A DNA stretch of 38,461 nucleotides from Lentilactobacillus sunkii DSM 19904 (GCF_001435575.1 NZ_AZEA01000023.1:1-38461); one strand, 5' to 3'; shown: positions 1 through 8,929, counted from the first letter of the stretch. Numbers and translations are program-made. Notes: generated by a model from the letters alone, not told the origin.

Positions 1-469
1 ATCGGCGGGACTTATGTCCCGGCCCCTTTTTGCTTGCGCTGAAATAAGTATTTTTGATGATGAAGAAGATGGTAAACGCCGGACCAGCCAGCGCATAGAA
101 GACCCGTTTGCCAATATTGGCAACGAAGCTGAACTGGTCATCCCGCAGCTGAAGCCGCTGAATCTCGGAACTTCGGTTGGCTTGTGATCCGTGAAGATAG
201 CGCTGCAAGTCATGTTGCGACTTGTACGCGTCGGAGTCATTTTGTTGAAGGCTCTTCAATCCCTGGGTAACGAGCGAAGCATATGAAGTGAGAACATTTT
301 CACTTCTCATAATGTAGAACTGGCAGAAGAACGAAACCGTCAGCCAGATGTTGAACCCGTCAAGAGTCGGTCGAAAGTTCCAATGAGCGTCAGTGTTGAA
401 AAAGTACCCCAGCAAACCAATGATCACGGTTTGGACCAAGACTCGCATAATGTAAAGAAATGTTTTCAT
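1..469 (-). CDS. Hypothetical membrane protein, 3' end beyond window
   Basis: The frame is open from an ATG at 467-469 to the left edge without a stop, giving at least 156 codons. The start reads MKTFLYIMRV. Hydrophobic stretches lie at about residues 8-24, 38-54 and 122-142, with a polar, Gln/Ser-rich central part (about 70-115), which suggests a small membrane protein with two N-terminal segments, a helical middle and a C-terminal segment. An AAAGGG stretch lies 9 nt before this ATG. Two in-frame ATGs lie 6 and 9 nt upstream (at 473-475 and 476-478) but are too close to it. The last codons run through the palindromic repeat at 5-26, so the true stop is just outside or the C-terminus has absorbed the repeat. 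I do not recognise a family. The protein is real-looking but its function is unknown. Confidence 0.6.
   Translation of the reverse strand, partial: MKTFLYIMRVLVQTVIIGLLGYFFNTDAHWNFRPTLDGFNIWLTVSFFCQFYIMRSENVLTSYASLVTQGLKSLQQNDSDAYKSQHDLQRYLHGSQANRSSEIQRLQLRDDQFSFVANIGKRVFYALAGPAFTIFFIIKNTYFSASKKGPGHKSRR
5..26 (-). repeat. Short palindromic repeat, GGGACATAAGTCCC type
   Basis: On the minus strand it reads GGGGCCGGGACATAAGTCCC; the arms GGGAC/GTCCC are at 7-11 and 16-20. It matches the element at 38434-38455 (GGGGCTGGGACAAAAGTCCC). Such hairpins recur between genes in lactobacilli; here the copy lies inside the open frame of the first gene. Confidence 0.6.
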
Positions 470-560
470 GATCATCATCCCTTTTTGCCTAAGTTACGTA
501 TGGTAACATTAATTGATTTGTATTATCTTCCAACACCTGGTGCCTGTAAATACCCAATCC

Positions 561-610
561 AAAAAATCCGCCGACAGAAATCACAAACCGGTTTCCGTTG
601 GCGGATTTTA
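561..610 (-). terminator. Intrinsic terminator of the MFS exporter gene
   Basis: A 10-bp stem pairs 563-572 with 600-609 (AAAATCCGCC / GGCGGATTTT). A smaller palindrome AAACCGGTTT sits inside the loop. On the minus strand it ends in six T residues, 20 nt after the stop of the exporter gene. Confidence 0.75.
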
Positions 611-629
611 TTTGATGATAATGGTTGAT

Positions 630-2111
630 TTAACCTGCTTGTTTCGCAAACTTATCATGTTCCAACTTTTGCGCCCAGATGTTAATTAGTAGCGAAATGA
701 TCATCAAAATCAATGACAGCCACATGATATTATGCAGGCCATTGTACAAGATGACTCTCATCTGCGGCAGTAAATGCTGTGGTAGTGCGCCACTGCTGGA
801 TGCATCACTCAACTCATTCATCATCTTCATCGTGATTGAACCACCGGACTTATCAACGCCATTCCGTAGTGCGTTATTCATAATAATTCCAAAAATCGAA
901 GCGGTGAACGTCTGACTCAACATGCGAATCAGAAAACTGAAGGAAGTTGCGATCGGAATATCGCTTGGGTTGGCATCCTGTTGAACCTTAACCTGGAGTT
1001 CGTTGAAGCAGGCCCCATTTCCAAAACCTTCAAACGCCCCAGCGATCAGCAACACCCAGTATGGTGTCTGCACACCGGAAACCACCATGATAATAAATGA
1101 AATCATCAACATTACAATTCCAGCTGCGATGACTCGCTGTGGGGTTAAGAAATTTCTCATTGGTGCAACTGCTTCAGACCCAATAAAGTCGGTAAAGGCA
1201 CCGGGAATCTGGGTGGCACCACCAATCAGAGCAGAGGTCGCCAAAAGCCCTTGTGCCCACATCGGACTGTATATCAGAAAGGCAATGAAGGCACCCCATA
1301 TCAGGGTAAATAAGACAAAATCAATCATCAGTGGCAAGTTCTTGAACAGCCGACTCGGGATAATCGGATCGTCTACTTTTTCTTCGAGAATTCCCATAAT
1401 GATCAAAATAATAATAGCAAATGCGATAACGGCGAGCACCAAGATCAGGTTGGCACTTCCAATCATTTCAATACCTGCCAGCAGGCTGACCAAACCGATG
1501 GTCATCATGATGGCCCCGCGATAATCAACCGCTTGGGTTTGGCGGGTTTCATGACTGACTTTGTAATACATTTGAACCAGGATAATTGAAGCCAAACCGA
1601 TGGGAACATTCAAGTAGAAGACCCAGTGCCAGCTGAATGTATCAACGATATATCCACCAACCAGCGGACCGATGATCGTTGCCATACTGTAACTGGCGGA
1701 TACAAAGCCCAACACCTGCATTCGTTTACGAGGATTCTTATACATTCTGGCATAGATAATATATGGTAGAGAAACCGTTCCGCCGTTCCCGATTCCCATC
1801 AACGTTCTGGCAAGAATCAAGAAGACAATGTTGGGTGCCATCCCTTGGAGAAATGACCCAACAACAAATAATGTTGCAGCCAACTGGTAACTGCGTTTGT
1901 TGCCAATGTGCTCTCCCAACTTACTCCATAGTGGTGTACTAACCGCGGTCCCAAGCAGGAAGACGGCAACAATCCACCCCATTAATTCAATGCCGTGAAG
2001 ATCGGATATAATTGCTGGTAATGCAGTATTGATGGTTGTGTTGTCCAGTCCACTCATTGCGTTTGACAGCAACAGTGCACAAGTTACAATCATAATGTCG
2101 CGTTTGGACAA
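630..2111 (-). CDS. MFS drug:H+ antiporter, DHA2 family (14 TM)
   Basis: This 493-residue membrane protein is of the drug-efflux DHA2 type. The N-terminus has the usual 'NTTINTALPAI' segment of TM1. Motif A is seen as KLGEHIGNKRSYQ between TM2 and TM3. The DHA2 motif C region is seen as SYSMATIIGPLVGGYIVDTF, followed by WHWVFYLNVPIG. Length and the number of hydrophobic blocks fit 14 membrane segments. The start is TTG at 2109-2111, chosen because AGAGG lies 8 nt upstream; the next in-frame ATG, six codons further in, has no such site. It is a single gene with its own terminator, divergent from the acetyltransferase gene. The substrate is not evident; export of a toxic compound driven by the proton gradient is inferred from the family. 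Confidence 0.88.
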   Translation of the reverse strand: MSKRDIMIVTCALLLSNAMSGLDNTTINTALPAIISDLHGIELMGWIVAVFLLGTAVSTPLWSKLGEHIGNKRSYQLAATLFVVGSFLQGMAPNIVFLILARTLMGIGNGGTVSLPYIIYARMYKNPRKRMQVLGFVSASYSMATIIGPLVGGYIVDTFSWHWVFYLNVPIGLASIILVQMYYKVSHETRQTQAVDYRGAIMMTIGLVSLLAGIEMIGSANLILVLAVIAFAIIILIIMGILEEKVDDPIIPSRLFKNLPLMIDFVLFTLIWGAFIAFLIYSPMWAQGLLATSALIGGATQIPGAFTDFIGSEAVAPMRNFLTPQRVIAAGIVMLMISFIIMVVSGVQTPYWVLLIAGAFEGFGNGACFNELQVKVQQDANPSDIPIATSFSFLIRMLSQTFTASIFGIIMNNALRNGVDKSGGSITMKMMNELSDASSSGALPQHLLPQMRVILYNGLHNIMWLSLILMIISLLINIWAQKLEHDKFAKQAG

Positions 2112-2287
2112 GGTATTCGCCTCTTTCTTGTAAAAGTCACTCTTTCTATACTACAACTTTTATGGCTGAATAAGAAAGAGCAAATTATTAAAATGAAAAG
2201 CCGACAAATACCGATGGACGGCAGAAAGCGTTCCCAATCCGACCATCAAACATGATATGCTTAAAGCATTAAAGGAGGACTTCAATT

Positions 2288-2896
2288 ATGGATAATCTTG
2301 AGCGAAAAGAAAAGCATCTTCTGTATCATCCTGATGTGCCTGAGTTGATGGATAAACAGCAGATGTACTTGGAGAAGTTATATTCATTTAATGCAACATC
2401 CCCAAAAGAAGCTGATAAACGCAGCCAATTGTTAACAGAAATGTGTGCTGAAGTTGGCGAGAATTGTTACATCGAACCGCCAATGCGGGCTAACTGGGGT
2501 GGCCACCATCTCCACTTGGGGAGTGACGTTTATATCAACTTCAACCTCACCTTGGTCGACGATGATGACATCACCATCGGCAATCACTGTATGATCGGCC
2601 CCAATGTGGTGATGTCCACGGCAGGCCATCCGGTTTTGCCAGTTCTCAGAAACAATGGCTACCAATATAACTTCCCCATCACCCTAAAAGACAATGTGTG
2701 GATCGGATCCGGCGTCCAAATCCTGCCCGGTGTCACCATTGGCACCAACTCAGTTATCGGTGCCGGCAGCGTAGTCACCAAAGATATTCCGGATAATGTC
2801 GTTGCTTATGGCAATCCATGCCGAGTGGCCCGACCGATTAATGAGCATGATAAGCAGTACTACTTCAAATCCCATAAGTTAGACGTTTGGGAGTAA
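2288..2896 (+). CDS. Sugar O-acetyltransferase (LacA/Maa type, left-handed beta-helix)
   Basis: This 202-residue enzyme belongs to the maltose/galactoside O-acetyltransferase family, which moves acetyl from acetyl-CoA to a sugar hydroxyl. The N-terminal Mac domain (about 1-60) contains YHPDVPELMDKQ. The hexapeptide repeats follow from about residue 75, with the active-site His in STAGHPV and the coil ending VWIGSGVQILPGVTIG...IGAGSVVTKDIPDN and AYGNPCRV. Start ATG has AAAGGAGG 9 nt upstream. It converges on the alpha-galactosidase gene and is separated from it by a 21-bp hairpin, so it may serve the same galactoside pathway by acetylating non-metabolised sugars. That role is inferred; the acceptor sugar cannot be read from the sequence. 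Confidence 0.88.
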   Translation: MDNLERKEKHLLYHPDVPELMDKQQMYLEKLYSFNATSPKEADKRSQLLTEMCAEVGENCYIEPPMRANWGGHHLHLGSDVYINFNLTLVDDDDITIGNHCMIGPNVVMSTAGHPVLPVLRNNGYQYNFPITLKDNVWIGSGVQILPGVTIGTNSVIGAGSVVTKDIPDNVVAYGNPCRVARPINEHDKQYYFKSHKLDVWE

Positions 2897-2905
2897 AAAA
2901 TCCAA

Positions 2906-2953
2906 AAAAAGATGATACCAAGTTAGCCAATCCTAACTTGGTATCATCTTTTT
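2906..2953. terminator. Bidirectional intrinsic terminator
   Basis: A perfect 21-bp stem pairs 2906-2926 with 2933-2953 around a 6-nt loop (CCAATC). It begins with A residues and ends with T residues, so it can stop transcripts of both the acetyltransferase (+) and alpha-galactosidase (-) genes. Confidence 0.92.
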
Positions 2954-2961
2954 AGCATAAT

Positions 2962-5187
2962 TTATTTAACAGCATCAATCACAAATAAGTTCGAATTAAA
3001 GTCCGCTGACTTATCCGTTCCGCGAGTTTCATGAAGAATGTCACTCACAAAGAGCCCGGCATTCATCAATTCGTCACCATAGAATTCCTCGGATCCACCA
3101 TTCACTGTATATTTGGTATCAGGATCGAGTCCTTCAACGTACAACCGAAGATAACCGATATTTGGCCGATTCAAGATTTGATAACGGCCGGCGATTGCGT
3201 GTTGCTTGTCGTCACTGACAACCTCCCAGCTCATGACGTTGCCGCCGTTCTCAAATGGATTGTCGATCCGGTAAAATTTACCGAATTGGAAAAGCTTGCG
3301 ATGGGCTTTATAGAAGGCAACCTGGTCTTTGACCTGCTGCTGTTCTTCAGCTGACATCTTGGTAATATCAAGCTCGTAGCCAAAGTCGCCGAAGTAGGCA
3401 ACGTTGGCTCGCGTTTTTAATGACGTAATCCGGCCAACCTGATCATTTGGTACAGCAGAAACATGGGCGCCCATCATTGCTTGTGGGTAACCATATGAGG
3501 TACCGAACTGAATCAGCATCCGCTCCACGGCATCGGTGTCGTCACTCGTCCAAGCTTGAGGCGCATAGTACATCATCCCCAAGTCGAAACGGCCACCACC
3601 TGATGAACAGGATTCGAACAGCACATTTGGATACGCCTTTACCAATCGATCATAGAGTTGGTAAACCCCAAGAATGTATCGGTGTGGCATCTCCAATTGG
3701 TCAGCAGCACTTAATTGACTGCTGTAAGTCTCGGTAATATTTCGGTTCATATCCCACTTAATGTAATCAAGCTTGGTCAAATCAATGATTTTGCTCATTG
3801 CATCAAAGAGATAATCAACGACTTCCGGACGGGTCATATCGAGAACGAACTGCTGCCGTTCCGGTGATGCATGACGGCCGGGTGCATTAATCAACCAATC
3901 AGGATGGGCCTTGTATAATTCACTATCAATCGAAATCATTTCCGGTTCAAACCACAAACCAAATTTTAATCCAAGCTCATGAATCTTATTCGCAAAGGTA
4001 TCAAACCCACTCGGGAACTTCGGTTCATTCACGAACCAATCGCCAAGGGAACTATCATCATTGTTTCGATGACCGAACCATCCGTCATCCAAGACGAACA
4101 TTTCCAAGCCTAATTTCTTCGCAGTTGTCGCAAAGCTCAGGAGTTTGTCTTCATCGAAATCCATGAAGGTGGCTTCCCAATTGTTAATTAGAGTCGGCCG
4201 CTCAACGTGGGCAAATTTCTGATTAACCAGATGATCTTGATAGAACGTGCCCATCTGTTGGCTCAGCTGATTCATCCCCTGATCGGTATAACTGAGAACC
4301 GCTTCCGGTGTCTGGAACTTCTCGCCAGGCTTAAGATTCCAGGCAAACTCTTCAGGATTGATCCCAACCAGCATTCGGCTGGCATCATATTGATCAACTT
4401 GAACCTGGTCAGCAAAATTACCTGAATAAACGAGGTTGAACCCAAAGACGGAACCATTCGCATCATCGGTGTTGGGACGAGCCAACATGACAAATGGATT
4501 CTGCTGATGACTGGAAGTACCCCGCAGACTACTGATACTTTGAACACCGGAACGCAGATGCGTTCTAATCATGTGTCGTTCACGTGCCCAAGCACCGGAG
4601 AACTGAATGAAGTCATAGTCTGAATCCGGCAGATCAAGTTGAGCACTGGCTGCCGCATTCAAAGTCAATTTCTCGTCGCCCTGATTTTGAAACTCGGCAC
4701 TGCGGATAATCACATCCTGATGGGGAAAGATCGTGTAATTCAAGTGAAGAACCAGACCCAACAGTTTATCTCTTAACGCAATCGTTAAAGTTTGAGCATC
4801 ATCGTCATTGTCATCGAATGAAGAAGGCAATCCAGCAAGTCGTTGCTTACCATCAACCAATTTGTAGCTTTCGTACTTAAATTCAGTAATTCGGCTGCCA
4901 TTTTCTTGAGTTACCTGGTAGGCAGGATAGCGGAAGTCACCCTTGCCCAAGCTGGCATATTCCTGCTTAAGAACTTGTGGCTGCACATCCTTGTGGTCCT
5001 GTCGCCAAACTGCGGCAGCGTTGTGCCATTCTTTGGTCGTCAAATTGTCGTATGATGGCTTGGCATGAACTCGCTTGCCATAGTACACCTGACCGAGCTC
5101 CCCATTTTCCATCACGTGAAAGATATAACTGGTATGGTCTGTCTGTAAATGAAACAACAGATTCTGATCTTCAATTCTAATTGCCAC
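2962..5187 (-). CDS. melA: Alpha-galactosidase, glycoside hydrolase family 36
   Basis: This cytosolic retaining alpha-galactosidase of about 741 residues releases galactose from melibiose, raffinose and related oligosaccharides. The catalytic nucleophile Asp is in YIKWDMNRN (about residue 479). The acid/base Asp is in WTSDDTDAVER (about 549-550), preceded by the substrate-loop CSSGGGRFDLGM. FVLDDGWFG and GLWFEPEM are also typical of GH36. There is no signal peptide. GTG at 5185-5187 is chosen as start because AAAAGGGA ends 9 nt before it; the alternative TTG at 5194-5196 is only about 1 nt from that site. It lies 33 nt downstream of the LacS-type permease gene on the same strand, so the two form an operon driven by the promoter at 7239-7267. 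It ends at a shared bidirectional terminator. Confidence 0.95.
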   Translation of the reverse strand: MAIRIEDQNLLFHLQTDHTSYIFHVMENGELGQVYYGKRVHAKPSYDNLTTKEWHNAAAVWRQDHKDVQPQVLKQEYASLGKGDFRYPAYQVTQENGSRITEFKYESYKLVDGKQRLAGLPSSFDDNDDDAQTLTIALRDKLLGLVLHLNYTIFPHQDVIIRSAEFQNQGDEKLTLNAAASAQLDLPDSDYDFIQFSGAWARERHMIRTHLRSGVQSISSLRGTSSHQQNPFVMLARPNTDDANGSVFGFNLVYSGNFADQVQVDQYDASRMLVGINPEEFAWNLKPGEKFQTPEAVLSYTDQGMNQLSQQMGTFYQDHLVNQKFAHVERPTLINNWEATFMDFDEDKLLSFATTAKKLGLEMFVLDDGWFGHRNNDDSSLGDWFVNEPKFPSGFDTFANKIHELGLKFGLWFEPEMISIDSELYKAHPDWLINAPGRHASPERQQFVLDMTRPEVVDYLFDAMSKIIDLTKLDYIKWDMNRNITETYSSQLSAADQLEMPHRYILGVYQLYDRLVKAYPNVLFESCSSGGGRFDLGMMYYAPQAWTSDDTDAVERMLIQFGTSYGYPQAMMGAHVSAVPNDQVGRITSLKTRANVAYFGDFGYELDITKMSAEEQQQVKDQVAFYKAHRKLFQFGKFYRIDNPFENGGNVMSWEVVSDDKQHAIAGRYQILNRPNIGYLRLYVEGLDPDTKYTVNGGSEEFYGDELMNAGLFVSDILHETRGTDKSADFNSNLFVIDAVK

Positions 5188-5220
5188 GTTTATCAATCCC
5201 TTTTCAGTTTTTGTTAAGCG

Positions 5221-7191
5221 TTATTTCTGATCGTTATCGTCTGATTTTTGTTCTGGCTTGGACAATGTCAGCAAGTCGTCACCGTGGTTAACTTCACCGG
5301 ATTCAACGACATACTTGAAGTCCTTGATGTCCTTGTAGTTATTGATGACAACCATAACCGTATCATCATGACCAGCCTTCTTAATAGCCGGATCCCAGAA
5401 TTCAATCAATTCTTGTCCTTGTGTGACATGTTGACCTTTATCAACGTACTGAACAAATCCGGTACCACGCATTTCAACGGTTCCAATTCCGATATGAATC
5501 AGAGTCAGAATACCACTGTCTGAACGAAGGCCAATTGCATGACGGGTTGGGAAGGTTGCTTCAACTGTTCCATCAAATGGTGCAAAGACCTTACCATCCG
5601 AAGGCTTGATCGCAAATCCTTTACCCATGTTTCCAGAAGCAAAGTTTTGATCGGAAACATCAGACAAGGCAAGCATCGTTCCGCTGATAGGAGCTGTGTA
5701 TGTCGTATCTTTGGCAACTTCCTTAACGATATCGGCCATTGATTCTTGACCATTGGTCTCCAAATGCTCGTTCCAAGTCTTTTCAAGTTCATCAACAATC
5801 TTGGCGTGTTCTTTTTCGTCCAAGGTAACTTTCTTGAAGAAGATGAAAGTCCCGATAATCATTAATAATGCTGGAACACCGAACATAAACATCTTGAAGG
5901 TAATGTTGCCTTGATGAGTGACAGTATTTGCGGTTGCGCCAGCAGTCATTCCTGCAAGAACAGCAGCGACACCAACTACCCAGTTTGAAACGGCACCACC
6001 TAATTTATCAAGCAGTGGACGAACAGCTAAAGTTAATGATTCATCACGATGTCCAAATTTCAATTGGCCATACTCAACGGAATCACTGATAATCATTAAT
6101 ACAACTAAGAATACAAGTGGTTGTGGAATGTAGAAGAGAACGGCGGCAAGTAATACCAGGAACAAGTTTGCACCTGCAAATGAGAAGATCAGCATTGCAA
6201 GAAGCATTGTTCCGATACATGCGAAGAATACGTTCCGACGACTGAACTTTTGAGCCAAAGGTGGGAACATCAATACTGTGAAAATACCAATAATCATGTT
6301 CAATGTCATCAGTAATGAGTACTGACCTGGCTTACCCATAATATAGGTGAAGTAGTACAGCTGAGAAGCGTTGGTGATTTGAATACCGGCTGTATACAAG
6401 CAGTATGTCAATGACAACCACATCAATTGGTCATTTCGAGCCAACACTTTAAACACGTCACGTAAACGAGTCTTCTCAGTATTTTTACGAAGTAATGAAT
6501 CATTTTCTTTTGTTCCGAGAGCAACAATAACGGCTGAGAACCATGAAACGAAGGCGATGGTTGCGGCAAACATGAACCAGCCTCGAAGATCACCTTGTCC
6601 ATTATTTTTGTCAATTGAGAAGAAGACAACCAGTGGCATAACAACAACACCAACAATGTTGGCACCAATGTTGGAACCAACACGGGCAAAGGTGGCTGTC
6701 TTTTCACGTTCTGCTGAATCAAACGAGATTGCTGGAATCATTGACCAGAAGCCAACATCTTTAAACGAATAGAAGATATCCATCATAATGTATAAAATAG
6801 CAAAGATAATTAAATATAACAGTGGATTTGAACTGTTCAATCCAAACATATTACTGAACAGAATAGAAAGTGCGATGGACCCAACAGTACCACCAGCTAA
6901 GATCCAAGGCTTAAAATGGCCCCATCTGGTATTGGTATTGTCAATTGCGTTACCAATAAATGGATCGATCAATAATTCAACAACCCGTAATGCACCAATG
7001 ATAAAAGTGATGTAAAAAATCATTTTGTCATTGCTTGCACTACTGCTCTTATCAAACAGATGAGAGGTAATAAAGATCATAAAGTAGGTAGACAACGTTG
7101 CATAGAACATATCATGACCGAACGCACCAAAGGAGTACGACAGTCGTGACGTGATCTTTCGACCAGTTGATTCGGTAGTATTACTTGCCAT
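5221..7191 (-). CDS. Galactoside permease of the GPH family with C-terminal PTS IIA domain (LacS/RafP type)
   Basis: This 656-residue sugar:cation symporter has about 12 membrane segments (residues 1-460) fused to a soluble EIIA-Glc-like domain (about 500-640). In the IIA domain the phosphorylatable His is seen in TLIHIGIGTVEMRG (about His566), with the partner His in PTRHAIGL (about His551). In LacS-type carriers HPr phosphorylates this domain to tune transport. The start ATG has GGAGG 9 nt upstream. It is the first gene of an operon with the alpha-galactosidase, so melibiose, raffinose or a similar alpha-galactoside is the likely substrate; lactose cannot be excluded. Control is by the operator at 7241-7254, through CcpA and/or the divergent LacI-type regulator. 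Confidence 0.93.
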   Translation of the reverse strand: MASNTTESTGRKITSRLSYSFGAFGHDMFYATLSTYFMIFITSHLFDKSSSASNDKMIFYITFIIGALRVVELLIDPFIGNAIDNTNTRWGHFKPWILAGGTVGSIALSILFSNMFGLNSSNPLLYLIIFAILYIMMDIFYSFKDVGFWSMIPAISFDSAEREKTATFARVGSNIGANIVGVVVMPLVVFFSIDKNNGQGDLRGWFMFAATIAFVSWFSAVIVALGTKENDSLLRKNTEKTRLRDVFKVLARNDQLMWLSLTYCLYTAGIQITNASQLYYFTYIMGKPGQYSLLMTLNMIIGIFTVLMFPPLAQKFSRRNVFFACIGTMLLAMLIFSFAGANLFLVLLAAVLFYIPQPLVFLVVLMIISDSVEYGQLKFGHRDESLTLAVRPLLDKLGGAVSNWVVGVAAVLAGMTAGATANTVTHQGNITFKMFMFGVPALLMIIGTFIFFKKVTLDEKEHAKIVDELEKTWNEHLETNGQESMADIVKEVAKDTTYTAPISGTMLALSDVSDQNFASGNMGKGFAIKPSDGKVFAPFDGTVEATFPTRHAIGLRSDSGILTLIHIGIGTVEMRGTGFVQYVDKGQHVTQGQELIEFWDPAIKKAGHDDTVMVVINNYKDIKDFKYVVESGEVNHGDDLLTLSKPEQKSDDNDQK

Positions 7192-7238
7192 AAATGTAAG
7201 CCTCCAAAAATAAAATTTAAAAAATAATTGCTAACTTC

Positions 7239-7267
7239 AATGTAAACGTTTACAGTTAAATTGTCAA
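7239..7267 (-). promoter_or_regulatory. Sigma-A promoter of the permease/alpha-galactosidase operon
   Basis: The -35 is TTGACA (7262-7267) and the -10 is TACATT (7239-7244), with a 17-nt spacer. The operator at 7241-7254 occupies the -10 and part of the spacer, so bound protein would exclude RNA polymerase. Confidence 0.82.
7241..7254. promoter_or_regulatory. cre / LacI-family operator, perfect palindrome
   Basis: TGTAAACGTTTACA is a perfect 14-bp palindrome and fits the cre consensus TGWAANCGNTNWCA at every position. It may bind CcpA, the adjacent LacI-family regulator, or both, since their operators share the central CG palindrome. Confidence 0.88.
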
Positions 7268-7357
7268 TTGGTTTTATTAAAACATGTGATATGTTTATTA
7301 AAACATTTAATCGAATTTAATAACGGTTAAAATCTAAGAACTGAGGAGCGAAGTAAC

Positions 7358-8371
7358 ATGGCAACAATTAAAGATATTTCGAAACTGGCACACGTATCAC
7401 CAGGTACGGTGTCACGGGCGTTGAGTGCCGATAAAAGCGAATACGTTGCAAAAGAAACCCGGGACAGAGTCCGTCAGGTAGCTGATAAGCTGAATTATAA
7501 ATATTCGCTCGTTCCAACCCCGGATAAGAATAAGCTGAATTTTGTGCTATTGACGACCCTGACCCTTGAAGAAGAAACCCGTGATGAATACTGGCGCTTT
7601 ATTCGTCGTGGTGTGTACGAAGCAGCCGATGCTGTCAACATTAATATGAAGCGAATTGTTCGACCAAGTAAAGACATTGAGCCAAAAGATTTTGCCGAAT
7701 ACGATGCCGTTATCGTGGTTGGAACGATTTCAAGGACGGCTATTCGTGCACTCCAGAAGGTTAACGCCAACGTCATTATCGTCGATCCCGGCCAGTGCTA
7801 TGACAACTTAGTGGATACGGTGGACACCAATTTGGCAGAACTAACGACTCATGCCCTAGACGAAATGGGAAAATCAGCCCAATCCATTGGTTTTATTGGC
7901 GGCCACCGACATGAGGTCAATCTGGATGGAACCAGCGGATCAATTATTGAAGATGTCAGAACATCCGCCTACAAACAATGGTGTAAAGTCCACCAACGTG
8001 AACCAATTATTAAAGAAACCAATTGGACAACGAAACAATCAATGGAAGTGGCTGATGAATTATTGGATGAATATGCCAATCGACTTGATGGTCTGCTGGT
8101 GGCGTCTGATCCACTAAGCATCGGTGTTATGAAGGGCTTGGCAAAGCATCACGTGACTCCAGGAAGGGATTTGCAACTGATCAGTTTTGATGATTTGGAG
8201 TTTGCCTCCTACCTGACACCATCTTTAACCAGTATTTGGCTGCCAAAGGTCGAGCTGGGTTATGCAGCCGTACTGCACGCTGAAACCCTGGTCAGATTTC
8301 CAAGAACGTGGCACATGAAAAACATCATTCCAGGTGAAATTCGATACAGAGAAACCTTCAATCCAGATTAA
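7358..8371 (+). CDS. LacI/GalR-family transcriptional regulator of the galactoside operon
   Basis: This 337-residue regulator has an N-terminal helix-turn-helix, MATIKDISKLAHVSPGTVSRAL, with the hinge-helix region before residue 60, followed by a periplasmic-binding-protein-like sugar domain (QLISFDDLEFASYLTPSLTSI near residue 290 is typical). The start ATG follows GAGGAG by 9 nt. It is transcribed divergently from the permease/alpha-galactosidase operon and faces the operator at 7241-7254, so it is most likely the local repressor released by a galactoside. Its stop codon directly abuts the stop codon of the convergent thiW gene, with no terminator between them. Confidence 0.92.
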   Translation: MATIKDISKLAHVSPGTVSRALSADKSEYVAKETRDRVRQVADKLNYKYSLVPTPDKNKLNFVLLTTLTLEEETRDEYWRFIRRGVYEAADAVNINMKRIVRPSKDIEPKDFAEYDAVIVVGTISRTAIRALQKVNANVIIVDPGQCYDNLVDTVDTNLAELTTHALDEMGKSAQSIGFIGGHRHEVNLDGTSGSIIEDVRTSAYKQWCKVHQREPIIKETNWTTKQSMEVADELLDEYANRLDGLLVASDPLSIGVMKGLAKHHVTPGRDLQLISFDDLEFASYLTPSLTSIWLPKVELGYAAVLHAETLVRFPRTWHMKNIIPGEIRYRETFNPD

Positions 8372-8890
8372 CTATTTCCTGTGACTATTCAGTTTTTGCT
8401 GCTGTGGGACAATAATTCGTTTCCAAATGCTCTTTAAGATAATATAGCCAAAAATCACGCCAACTAAAGCGCTCAGGAAAAAGCTTGGAATAAACAGATA
8501 AACTGCACCGGTCGTGCCCATCATCCAACTGGCAATCGGATAGGCAACAATTGCACCGATAATCCCAGTTCCAATGAGCTCACCACATGCTGCAATGATC
8601 AGTTTGTTGGTCTTTTGGAATAACCAGCCGACACAAAAAGCACCGATCATACTGCCGGGAAAAGCTAATACGGTTCCGGTTCCAAGTAAATTACGAATTA
8701 ATGATGTGATAAATGCTTGGGTGACTGCCCACCAGGGGCCAACAAGGACACCGGAAATCAAGTTGATCAAATGCTGCATTGGCGCAACTTTGGCGACGCC
8801 AATCGTAAATTCGAACATACTGCCGCCGACCACGCCAATGGCCGACAGGATTGCTGTGAGAACCATTTTATAAGTCATATTTTGTCGCAT
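8372..8890 (-). CDS. thiW: Thiamine-precursor ECF transporter S component ThiW
   Basis: This 172-residue membrane protein has about five to six hydrophobic segments. It resembles ThiW, the substrate-binding S component used with the shared ECF module (EcfA, EcfA', EcfT, not in this window) for uptake of a thiazole or thiamine precursor. The ATG at 8888-8890 is chosen because GGAGG ends 6 nt upstream; an 18-codon longer frame would read through the riboswitch hairpin. The riboswitch at 8940-9025 strongly supports a thiamine link. The assignment to ThiW rather than another thiamine S protein rests on overall pattern (MFEFTIGVAKVAPMQHLINLI, GPWWAV) and is likely but not certain. It converges on the LacI-type gene with zero spacing. 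Confidence 0.82.
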   Translation of the reverse strand: MRQNMTYKMVLTAILSAIGVVGGSMFEFTIGVAKVAPMQHLINLISGVLVGPWWAVTQAFITSLIRNLLGTGTVLAFPGSMIGAFCVGWLFQKTNKLIIAACGELIGTGIIGAIVAYPIASWMMGTTGAVYLFIPSFFLSALVGVIFGYIILKSIWKRIIVPQQQKLNSHRK

Positions 8891-8891
8891 A

Positions 8892-8929
8892 AAAAGCCTC
8901 CTTTCGTTAGATAACAAAAGGAGGCTTTT
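8892..8929 (-). terminator. Riboswitch expression platform: terminator that also hides the thiW Shine-Dalgarno
   Basis: A perfect 13-bp stem pairs 8892-8904 with 8917-8929 around a 12-nt loop. The 3' arm of the transcript contains AAAGGAGG, the ribosome site of thiW, and ends in T residues immediately before the ATG. Formation of the hairpin would both stop transcription and mask the ribosome site. The loop (8909-8916) is complementary over 8 nt to 9022-9029, which includes the 5' strand of aptamer helix P1. Confidence 0.8.

Noticed and set aside
383-628. 81-codon plus-strand frame near the left edge
   Set aside because: It overlaps the start of the minus-strand membrane protein gene and the exporter terminator, has no ribosome site and no recognisable protein features.
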